A stretch of DNA of 20,902 nt from DASXBJ01 sp036491755 (GTDB taxonomy: Bacteria > Chloroflexota > Dormibacteria > Dormibacterales > Dormibacteraceae): the NCBI GenBank assembly GCA_036491755.1, contig DASXBJ010000004.1, forward strand, positions 1-20,902, in the 5' to 3' direction. Below, piece by piece: positions 13,468 to 19,728 of this stretch. The position numbers were made by a program, and so were the translations under genes. Numbering within the stretch: the first letter of the stretch is position 1; the number at the start of each line of letters is the position of its first letter. The notes beneath the pieces are model-generated. The model was not told where the DNA came from. It saw only the letters and a list, made by a program, of their open reading frames with translations, and did not search any database.

Positions 13468-13474
13468 CGAATTC

Positions 13475-13990
13475 GTGGCGATACGACCCATACTCGGCTT
13501 CGAGCACCCGGTGCTCCGCGAAAAGGCAAGGAAGGTGCCTCGTGTCGACGCGTCCGTCCAGCGACTCATCGACGACCTGGCCGAGACGATGCTGGCCGCG
13601 CCCGGCGCCGGCCTGGCCGCGAACCAGATCGGCGTTGCCCTCCGAGTATGCGTCGTGAAGGGCGACGACAACCAGATCTGGGGCCTGGTCAACCCGGAGC
13701 TCGTGAAGGGGGAGGGCAGCCAGGTCGGATTCGAGGGCTGCCTGAGCTACCCCGGATGGGTGGGCGAGGTCGCCCGACACGAAAGCGTGGTCGTCAAAGG
13801 CCGCAACCGGCGCGGCAAGGAGGTCCGGATCAAGTCCTCCGGCTTCACCGCCCGCGCGTTCCAGCATGAGCTCGACCACCTCGACGGCATCCTTTTCACC
13901 GACCGTCTCACGAGCCTCGACACGCTTCAGCGGGTCGACGAGCTGGTGGCCGAGGAGCGGGAAGAGGCCGTCGCCGCGGCTTCGGGATAA
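13475..13990 (+). CDS. def: Peptide deformylase
   Basis: Metalloprotease-like enzyme that removes the N-formyl group from nascent proteins. It has 171 residues from GTG 13475 (MAIRPILGFEHPVLREKA, a typical start). An in-frame TTG at 13442 would add 11 non-family residues. All three family motifs are intact: motif 1 GAGLAANQIGV (44-54), motif 2 EGCLS with metal ligand Cys89, and motif 3 QHELDHLDG with His131, Glu132 and His135. It pairs functionally with fmt, whose proposed start is seven bases after the def stop; the def-fmt order is widely conserved. Confidence 0.97.
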   Translation: MAIRPILGFEHPVLREKARKVPRVDASVQRLIDDLAETMLAAPGAGLAANQIGVALRVCVVKGDDNQIWGLVNPELVKGEGSQVGFEGCLSYPGWVGEVARHESVVVKGRNRRGKEVRIKSSGFTARAFQHELDHLDGILFTDRLTSLDTLQRVDELVAEEREEAVAAASG

Positions 13991-13997
13991 CGCCTTC

Positions 13998-14819
13998 CTG
14001 AAGCTCGTTTTCGCCGGCACGGCCGAGTTCGCCGCGCCCTCCCTGCGATCGCTGCATGACGCCGGGCACGAGATCCAGCTGGTGATCACCCAACCGGACA
14101 AGCCTGGTCACCGGTTGAAGGTGACGCCTCCCCCCGTGAAGGTCGCTGCGCTCGAGCTGGGTCTCCACGTGTACCAGCCGGCGAAGATTCGCGATCCGGA
14201 GGCGATCGAGATGCTGCGCCGGCTGGCGCCTGAGCTGCTGGTGGTGGTGGCTTACGGCCAGATCCTGCCGCGTGCCGTGCTCGACATTCCGACCCGGGGG
14301 GCGGTCAACGTGCACGCCTCGCTCCTGCCACGCCATCGGGGCGCGGCGCCCATCGCGCATGCGATCCTTGCCGGTGACAGCGAGACAGGCGTCACCATCA
14401 TGCTCATGGACGAGCAGCTGGACCATGGACCGGTGCTGGCCTCGCGGTCAACGCAAATCGGACCGGGGGAGGGCGCGGTCGCGCTCACGGCGCGGCTCGC
14501 CCAGATCGGGGCCGAGCTGCTGGTGGAAACGCTGGCTCGCCTCGACGAGATCAGACCCGAGGAGCAGGACCACTCCCACGCCACGGTGGCCGGGCGCCTG
14601 AGCCGGGAGCATGGCGAATTGGACTGGGACCTGTCCGCGAAGGAGATCGACGCGCGCGTGCGCGCTCTGCAGCCGTGGCCCGGCGTCACACTCCCGACGA
14701 GCCGCGGACGCGTCAAGGTCCTGAGCGGGCATGTCGAGGGCGATCGGTACGTGCCCGAGGTGGTCCAGCTCCCCGGCAAACGTCCGGGCCCAGCGAGGCA
14801 GGTGCTGGGCGGTGCCTGA
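13998..14819 (+). CDS. fmt: Methionyl-tRNA formyltransferase (compact C-terminal domain)
   Basis: Formylates initiator Met-tRNA using 10-formyl-tetrahydrofolate. The N-terminus aligns as (L)KLVFAGTAEFAAPSL with the family MRIVFMGTPEFAVPSL. The first codon matching Met1 is CTG 13998; no ATG, GTG or TTG lies nearby in frame (the nearest ATG, 13866, is inside def). The catalytic triad is present: Asn104 and His106 in VNVHASLLPRHRGAAP, and Asp142 in MDEQLDHGPVL. The protein is 273 residues against about 310 normally. The core through ALQPWPGV is intact, but the C-terminal beta-barrel that clamps the tRNA is about 35 residues short between VKVL and the terminal QLPGKRP. It overlaps smpB by eight bases. 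Confidence 0.93.
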   Translation: MKLVFAGTAEFAAPSLRSLHDAGHEIQLVITQPDKPGHRLKVTPPPVKVAALELGLHVYQPAKIRDPEAIEMLRRLAPELLVVVAYGQILPRAVLDIPTRGAVNVHASLLPRHRGAAPIAHAILAGDSETGVTIMLMDEQLDHGPVLASRSTQIGPGEGAVALTARLAQIGAELLVETLARLDEIRPEEQDHSHATVAGRLSREHGELDWDLSAKEIDARVRALQPWPGVTLPTSRGRVKVLSGHVEGDRYVPEVVQLPGKRPGPARQVLGGA

Positions 14820-15279
14820 TAAGAAGGACGGGGACAGGGAGCGCGACGTCGCGGTCAATCGCCGCGCGTACCACGACTACTTCGTCGACGAGAAGTACGA
14901 ATCCGGGATGGTTCTGACCGGTCCCGAAGTGAAGTCGCTGCGAGCCGGCCGGTGCAACCTGCGTGACGGGTTTGTCAGGGTTGACGGGCACGAAGCCTGG
15001 ATGGAGAACGTGCACATCTCGCCATACGAGCAGGCAAACTTGCGCAACGCCGAGCCGATGCGCCCGCGCAAGCTTCTGCTCCACCGCAAGGAGATCGCGA
15101 CCTTGATCGGCAAGGTGCGGCAGAAGGGATACACGCTGATTCCTCTACGCGTGTATTTCTCGCGTAACCACGCGAAGGTGGAAGTGGGGTTGTGCCGCGG
15201 CAAGCGCGAGTACGACAAGCGCCAGGTCATCGCCGAGCGTGATGCCAAACGCGAGATCGAGCGAGCGATGCGCCGCTAG
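14812..15279 (+). CDS. smpB: SsrA-binding protein SmpB
   Basis: Small basic protein that binds the tRNA-like domain of tmRNA and delivers it to stalled ribosomes for trans-translation. It has 155 residues from GTG 14812, which overlaps the fmt stop and has an upstream AGGCAGG. Family motifs are VNRRAYHDYFVDEKYESGMVL (shown here as NRRAYHDYFV), GPEVKSLRAGRCNLRDGF, HISPYEQAN, RPRKLLLHRKEI and GKREYDKR. The basic C-terminal tail ends REIERAMRR. The oligonucleotide-binding barrel and C-terminal helix are complete. Its RNA partner ssrA is in the window but 3.8 kb downstream, separated by three genes, two of them on the opposite strand. Confidence 0.97.
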   Translation: MPDKKDGDRERDVAVNRRAYHDYFVDEKYESGMVLTGPEVKSLRAGRCNLRDGFVRVDGHEAWMENVHISPYEQANLRNAEPMRPRKLLLHRKEIATLIGKVRQKGYTLIPLRVYFSRNHAKVEVGLCRGKREYDKRQVIAERDAKREIERAMRR

Positions 15280-15280
15280 C

Positions 15281-15304
15281 GATGTCGAGCTAAAGCTCGA
15301 TATC
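15281..15304. terminator. Hairpin between convergent smpB and GNAT genes, likely bidirectional terminator
   Basis: GATGTCGAGC-TAAA-GCTCGATATC: a ten-base-pair stem (nine Watson-Crick pairs plus one G-U) closing a four-base loop. It starts two bases after the smpB stop and contains the TAG stop of the GNAT gene. No T-tract flanks it on either side, so it is not a textbook rho-independent terminator. Its position between convergent genes still suggests a stop or RNA-stabilising role for both. Confidence 0.55.
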
Positions 15305-15805
15305 CTCGGCGAGGAGGTCCATCAGCAAGCCGTCGTGCCAGTCGCCCGATGGTCCCTTTTCATAGCTGCGCATGATGCCCACAGTCTTGAACCCGCACTT
15401 GCGATAGGCCCTGATCGCTCGCGTGTTGTGGGCGGCGGGGTCGATCGTCAGGCGGTGATGGCCGCGCTGTTCGATCAGGTGGCGGGCAAGTGTCTTGATG
15501 GCGTCAGGCCCGTACCCCTTGCCCTGCCAGTCGGAGCGAAGGGCGATGTCGATGGCGGCATAGCGGTACATGCCGTCCGGCTCCTCGAAGCATTGGATGT
15601 ATCCGGCGGCGTCGTCGCCGACCTCGATCACAAAGCCAGACTCGTCCGCAGAGAGATCCATGGCGTCGCTGACCGACTTGTCCGGGTCACCCCACCATTG
15701 GGCGACGTCGGGGTCGCTGAAGATCCGGCGCAGGATGTCCGTGTCTTGGGGCTGCAGCGGCCGCAGGCTGAAGCCGTCGCCGGTCAGGGTGGTGGTTATC
15801 GCCAC
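15290..15805 (-). CDS. GNAT family N-acetyltransferase (AAC(6')-like)
   Basis: 171-residue acetyl-CoA-dependent acetyltransferase. The acetyl-CoA pyrophosphate loop is seen as WQGKGYGPDAIKTLA (Q/R-x-x-G-x-G/A). It is followed by RGHHRLTIDPAAHNTRAIRAY with the AIRAY and KCGFKTVG motifs of the fold. The C-terminal SGDWHDGLLMDLL resembles small aminoglycoside 6'-acetyltransferase-like GNATs. The actual substrate (aminoglycoside, amine or protein) cannot be told from sequence, and resistance should not be assumed. It starts at GTG 15805, four bases downstream of the R2lox-like gene, so the two probably form one operon. It converges with smpB. Confidence 0.85.
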   Translation of the reverse strand: MAITTTLTGDGFSLRPLQPQDTDILRRIFSDPDVAQWWGDPDKSVSDAMDLSADESGFVIEVGDDAAGYIQCFEEPDGMYRYAAIDIALRSDWQGKGYGPDAIKTLARHLIEQRGHHRLTIDPAAHNTRAIRAYRKCGFKTVGIMRSYEKGPSGDWHDGLLMDLLAEDIEL

Positions 15806-15809
15806 GGCG

Positions 15810-16730
15810 TTACGCGGCGAGGTTGATGCCGATCGCGCGCAGGCGCTTGTTCAAAGAGTCGAACGCGAACTGGAGGATCTCGCTCTCGGAGTGGCCGAAC
15901 TCGGTGATGTAGGCCGGGTCGGGAGGGTCGAGCACGCCCGTGATCAGAGGCAGGCACTGGAGCAGCGTCTTCTGGATGAGCGGCGCGTAACGCTCAGGGT
16001 TCTCGCGCACCGCCTCCTGCAGCACCTTGATCCCGAAGCTGACGTGTCGCGATTCGTCGCGGGCGACCGCCGTGAATCCCCGGTAGAAGCCGCGGTCGGT
16101 CAGGCCCTGCTCCCGCATCGACTCGAGCTCGAACCTCTGGCCGGTGAGCGCGATGGTCGCCTCGATGACGATGTGGTACATCGTCACGCCCTCGACGAAT
16201 GCGTCGAAGTCGCGCGGATCGCTCGCCAGGCGCTGGGCGGTCGCCGGCAGCAGATCGTAGAACAGGGTGTTGTAGCCCTCGTTGGCCTTAGGGCGGATCT
16301 CGGCCAGGAGCGTGTTCAGGTCCTTCGCGTCGGTGCCCACAACGTCGTGCCACCACCGCTGGAAGAACACGGTGTGGCGGGCCTCGTCGACCATCTGGGT
16401 CGAGAGGAAGATCTCGATCTCGGGTGTCGGCGCCGCCCAGACGAAGGGCGCAAGGGTCGCGGTGACGCGCTCCTCGCCGTTGAAGAAGAGGCGGTGCGAC
16501 CACAACGTCGCCTTCCGCTCGATCTCGCTGGACTGCAGCCAGTCCTCGCGGTCGAGGGAGAAGTCCAGGTCGCCCACCGCCCACTGCTGCGACTCCCAGC
16601 GCCGGTAGAGGTCCATGTAGCTGGGCATGTTCTCGATCCCGCGGTCGATGAAGGACAGCACGTCGTCGATCCGGATGTCGCCCAGCTCCTTGAGGCTCGC
16701 ATCGCCAATGCGGTCGAGGTCTACTGCCAT
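15810..16730 (-). CDS. R2lox-like ferritin-fold dimetal oxidase (ribonucleotide reductase small-chain-like)
   Basis: 306-residue ferritin-like four-helix protein. All six metal ligands of the R2/R2lox superfamily are visible: Glu87 (NGEERVT), Glu116 and His119 (VDEARHTVFF), Glu190 (YHIVIEATIALTG), and Glu226 and His229 (RDESRHVSFG). The position of the class Ia radical tyrosine (four after His119) is Phe123, so it is not a standard R2 subunit. Val89 (two after Glu87) and Tyr185 (five before Glu190) match the pair that forms the Tyr-Val ether cross-link in R2lox. The segment LYRRWESQQW...DLDFSLDREDW also occurs in related actinobacterial proteins annotated as reductase beta subunits. R2lox enzymes hold a Mn/Fe centre and oxidise unknown, probably lipid-like, substrates. 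It starts at ATG 16730 and is co-oriented with the GNAT gene. Confidence 0.8.
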   Translation of the reverse strand: MAVDLDRIGDASLKELGDIRIDDVLSFIDRGIENMPSYMDLYRRWESQQWAVGDLDFSLDREDWLQSSEIERKATLWSHRLFFNGEERVTATLAPFVWAAPTPEIEIFLSTQMVDEARHTVFFQRWWHDVVGTDAKDLNTLLAEIRPKANEGYNTLFYDLLPATAQRLASDPRDFDAFVEGVTMYHIVIEATIALTGQRFELESMREQGLTDRGFYRGFTAVARDESRHVSFGIKVLQEAVRENPERYAPLIQKTLLQCLPLITGVLDPPDPAYITEFGHSESEILQFAFDSLNKRLRAIGINLAA

Positions 16731-16796
16731 CTCTCGATCACGGCGTCAACTTACACCAGACCCGTAATTCTCCGGAGGCGCCAACGTTCAACCGTC

Positions 16797-19049
16797 GTGC
16801 GCCCGATCGGGACCCTCGCGCTGCTCCTGCTGGTGGCCTGTTCGAGCCAGACCGCCAAGCCACTCGCATCGGAGTCGCCGCACATCTCGCCGATCGCCTC
16901 GACGCCGAAGATGCCGTTAGGGACAGGCGGTGTCGTCGAATACGCCATCCCAACCCCCGCTGTACTCCCGGCGAACTGCGGGGCCTTTTGCAACTCGAGT
17001 CTCGGCGACCTGACCCTCGGCCCCGATGGGAACGTGTGGTTCGTCGACGTCGGTCGAAGCCAGGTCGGCAGGATCACGCCGGATGGTCATGTCGCCCAGT
17101 TCAGCGTGCCCAGCCCAACGGGTGGCTCGCACACGATTGCGGCCGGCCCCGATGGGAACGTGTGGCTGACGGCGACCGCCGGAGGGGGCAAACCCGACTG
17201 GATCGTGCGCATCACCCCCACCGGCGTTGTCACCATTTTCCCAGCGGGCGGCTCGAACACGGCGCCCGAGGGCATCACCGCCGGGCGTGACGGCAACATG
17301 TGGTTCACAGAGGTGTTTGGCGGGCGCATCGGACGCATGACTCCGTCGGGCGTGCTCACCGAATTCCAGATCCCAGGTACCGAACACCCGCGTGGCATCA
17401 CGATGGGATCGGACGGCAGTCTGTGGTTCACGCTCTCAGCCGGCGTCGGAAGGATAACGACCGGCGGTCAGATCAGCGTTTTCCCCGTGGCCAACGACCC
17501 ATCCACTCCTCTGGGGGACATCGCGGCAGGAGGCGACGGAAACATCTGGTTCACCGGCGCGGGGACAATCCGGTACATCTCCCCAAAGAGTGGCCAGGTG
17601 ACCAGCATGCCTCTGCCACAAGGCTCCCGGCCGGCCAGCCTCATCTCTGGCCCGGACGGGAACATCTGGTTCACCGACACGGGGTTGAATGCCGTAGTTC
17701 GCATGGGCACGAGCGGATCAACCCGCGTGATCCAGCTTCCCCGACGAGATTCATTTCCACTGGGGATCGCGTCGGGATCAGACGGCCGAATCTGGTTTGG
17801 AGAGTCGGGCTATGCCACGGTGGCCAGCGTGGGTTTCAAGATCCCGGAGGTCCTGATCAACGGCCGCTCGATCGTGTTCGGCGACGGGTCTCCCAAGACC
17901 ATCACCGTGCGCAACGGCGGCGACGCCTCGCTTCGCATTTCGAACGTCCGCGTCAGCGGTGTCGACGCCGCATTGTTCATCAAGGGCGCCGACAGCTGCG
18001 GTGGTTCGACGCTCGTTGTTGGCTCGACATGCGCGATCGTGTTGAGGAAGACGACGGGAGGCGCCGCCGGCATTCAATCGGCGACGCTCGAGATCACAGA
18101 CAATGCCACTGGCTCGCCCCAAAGGCTCTCGCTCGTTGGGCAGGCGCCGCAATGCGTCCTGCCCGTCATGAGCGCGGGCCCGAACACCGTTCCCCAGGGC
18201 GAACAGCTCGACGTTCAGGCGGCCCAGGTCCTCTCCGACCGCAGCGGTGGCTTCGAGACAGGAACCGCGGCCTCCGGAGTCCGGGCCACGGCGCCTCCGA
18301 GCCTGGTGGGCGAGACGGCCGGCTATTTCGACCGACCTGCCGGTCGGTGGCTGCCTGTCGGGGGCCCAGACGAGGTATCGCCAGACGGATCGCGCTATGT
18401 GTACTTGACGGGTAGGCAAAGCGGTCGGACCGAGCTGCACGTCGTGGACGTGGCAACGGCGAGCGACAAGGTAGTCGGTCTGCCGCCGGACTTCTGGTCC
18501 ATCGTCGGCTTCACCGACGTGGGTGTCTATCTGCACAAGGCATACGAGGGGATCGGGCCTGGGCTATGGCTGGTTGATCCGACCAGCGGCGCGCTCCAGA
18601 CCGTATTCAGCGACGCGGTGGTCGCCCAGGTCGCCGGCACCACCGCGTGGATCCAGTCGCAAAATCCAGCGGACACTCTGCCCCAGCCCCCGGGCATAGG
18701 TGGCACGACTGACCAGGTCATGCGGCGCGACCTCGTCACCGGCGTGACGACCCCATGGTTCTATCAAGCCGGGGTGAGCGTTACGGTCATCGGGATCGCC
18801 AACGGCTCCCCAATCGTCGATGTTTCCGATGGCGTATCGACGACGTTCTGGATCGTGGCCGCCGCCAACCAGGGGCTGAGGATGGAATTTCCTTACACCA
18901 CCGACCGCTATCCGTCCCTCAGTGGTTTCGTCGGCGATTCTGCCGGTGTTTGGGTGGGCAGCCAGGACGGCGTCTACCTGTGGACGCCTCGCACTGGCGG
19001 GGTCCTCGTGACAGACGTGCCTGTGACGCCGGCCGGCACCTGCGCTTGA
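16797..19049 (+). CDS. Lipoprotein with Vgb-like seven-repeat propeller, ASH/choice-of-anchor D-like domain and C-terminal propeller-like domain
   Basis: 750 residues from GTG 16797. The lipoprotein signal is MRPIGTLALLLLVAC with lipobox LVAC (Cys15), so it is probably anchored outside the membrane after processing by LspA. A beta-propeller follows: seven DGNxWF-type repeats at roughly 41-residue intervals, starting near residues 76, 118, 165, 206, 247, 288 and 328. It is like virginiamycin B lyase, but lyase catalytic residues are not recognisable. Residues about 355-451 form an ASH/choice-of-anchor D-like beta domain (ITVRNGGDASLRISNVRVSG, then LVVGSTCAIVL). The rest looks like TolB/WD-type repeats (VSPDGSRYVYL, GLWLVDPTSGA). 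Paired cysteines (QCVLP and the final GTCA) may bridge. The start is weakly supported: GGAGG at 16774 is too far away. No known function. Confidence 0.75.
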   Translation: MRPIGTLALLLLVACSSQTAKPLASESPHISPIASTPKMPLGTGGVVEYAIPTPAVLPANCGAFCNSSLGDLTLGPDGNVWFVDVGRSQVGRITPDGHVAQFSVPSPTGGSHTIAAGPDGNVWLTATAGGGKPDWIVRITPTGVVTIFPAGGSNTAPEGITAGRDGNMWFTEVFGGRIGRMTPSGVLTEFQIPGTEHPRGITMGSDGSLWFTLSAGVGRITTGGQISVFPVANDPSTPLGDIAAGGDGNIWFTGAGTIRYISPKSGQVTSMPLPQGSRPASLISGPDGNIWFTDTGLNAVVRMGTSGSTRVIQLPRRDSFPLGIASGSDGRIWFGESGYATVASVGFKIPEVLINGRSIVFGDGSPKTITVRNGGDASLRISNVRVSGVDAALFIKGADSCGGSTLVVGSTCAIVLRKTTGGAAGIQSATLEITDNATGSPQRLSLVGQAPQCVLPVMSAGPNTVPQGEQLDVQAAQVLSDRSGGFETGTAASGVRATAPPSLVGETAGYFDRPAGRWLPVGGPDEVSPDGSRYVYLTGRQSGRTELHVVDVATASDKVVGLPPDFWSIVGFTDVGVYLHKAYEGIGPGLWLVDPTSGALQTVFSDAVVAQVAGTTAWIQSQNPADTLPQPPGIGGTTDQVMRRDLVTGVTTPWFYQAGVSVTVIGIANGSPIVDVSDGVSTTFWIVAAANQGLRMEFPYTTDRYPSLSGFVGDSAGVWVGSQDGVYLWTPRTGGVLVTDVPVTPAGTCA

Positions 19050-19072
19050 CCTGAACGTGCCAGGGGTACAAT
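19046..19072 (+). promoter_or_regulatory. Promoter of ssrA
   Basis: TTGACC (19046-19051) and TACAAT (19067-19072) with a 15-base spacer, overlapping the stop codon of the upstream lipoprotein gene. Transcription would start near 19079, about 20 bases before the mature tmRNA 5' end, in line with RNase P trimming. The spacer is short, but both hexamers are good. Confidence 0.65.
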
Positions 19073-19098
19073 CACATTGCAACCGAGTACAGCTTCGT

Positions 19099-19475
19099 GG
19101 GGGCGTCCGGTCTCGACGGGGCAGTTAAGCCTCGGGATTGCGAGCCGAGAGCCGCGAGCGATACAGCGCAGCGTTTACAAACGCCAACAGAACACCCGCT
19201 TTCGCCCTCGCTGCGTAAGCAGTAGAGACGTGAGTCCCGGAACTTAGATTCCGGGTGCTGCCCCCGGTCAGTCCGGCGGACTGGGGAGCGGTATCACATA
19301 GACCGGATTGCTGGCCCAGGGGAGCAGCGGCCCTGAGCTAGGACACTCACCGCAGCTGGCCGAATCGGATCCTGTCAGGAGGAGCCGCCAGGCGAGATCA
19401 AAATCCTGGACACGCTCGTAGAGATCCCGGGGGATGCTGCTTCGGACGCGGGTTCAACTCCCGCCGCCTCCACCA
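19099..19475 (+). ncRNA. ssrA: Transfer-messenger RNA (tmRNA)
   Basis: A one-piece tmRNA of about 377 bases that rescues stalled ribosomes together with SmpB. The 5' end GGGGGCG pairs with CGCCTCC near the 3' end to make the seven-base-pair acceptor stem, including the G3-U pair that specifies alanine charging. The conserved GGTCTCGAC follows. The T-arm GCGGGTTCAACTCCCGC is at 19448-19464, and the 3' ACCA is encoded. The internal reading frame begins at GCC 19183 and gives ANRTPAFALAA followed by TAA. The ALAA end is the classic ClpXP degron. The GC-rich segments after the stop (for example GTCCGGCGGAC) fit the pseudoknots. It is transcribed separately from its own promoter. Confidence 0.97.
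19183..19218 (+). other. tmRNA tag-peptide reading frame
   Basis: Resume codon GCC at 19183, then codons for ANRTPAFALAA, with stop TAA at 19216-19218. The tag ends in ALAA as in most bacteria; the centre (RTPAF) is lineage-variable and can serve as a taxonomic marker. Confidence 0.9.
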
Positions 19476-19728
19476 AGTTTCGTATTCCCGTCCGTCCGGC
19501 TGCGCGCCGTCCTGGTGGCTTCTGTTAGATCGAAACGTGGGTTCGGTCCTTGTCGGTCGGGCCTTGATTTCGATGGGCGTCAGCGGACTCTTGCCACGAA
19601 CGTTTGCGGCGCTTCGCCGACTCCTACGCCCCTCGCCGGATACCGCTCGTCCATCGCGCCTCCCAAAGCATCGGCGGGCACGTTGGAGAGATCTGAAACA
19701 CATGGCCTCCGGCTAACGTTAAAACCGC
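19476..19728. other. Intergenic region between ssrA and the right-hand lipoprotein gene
   Basis: 253 bases with no credible gene. ATCGAAA (19529-19535) and TTTCGAT (19568-19574) are perfect complements, and GGTCC/GGGCC blocks between them could form an inner stem. A weak stem-loop that might end ssrA transcription is therefore possible. No T-run, strong promoter or Shine-Dalgarno was found ahead of the next gene. Confidence 0.4.

Noticed and set aside
13442..13474. TTG start giving def an 11-residue extension
   Set aside because: The peptide deformylase family starts at the MAIRPIL equivalent; the extension contains the putative -10 element.
10964..14101. A 1045-codon open frame on the minus strand opposite priA, the PPOX-like gene and def
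   Set aside because: It is antisense to four genes with clear family motifs, has repetitive Arg/Ala/Gly/His-rich composition and no recognisable domain. Long antisense frames are expected in GC-rich DNA.
15570..16796. Upstream extension of the Vgb-like lipoprotein frame to give over 1100 residues
   Set aside because: This part is antisense to the GNAT and R2lox-like genes, which have intact catalytic motifs; a lipoprotein signal starts at 16797.
19398..19703. Minus-strand frame containing WWRRRELNPRPK
   Set aside because: The RRRELNPRP string is the familiar false translation of the reverse complement of a tRNA-like 3' end; here it is the tmRNA T-arm and acceptor.
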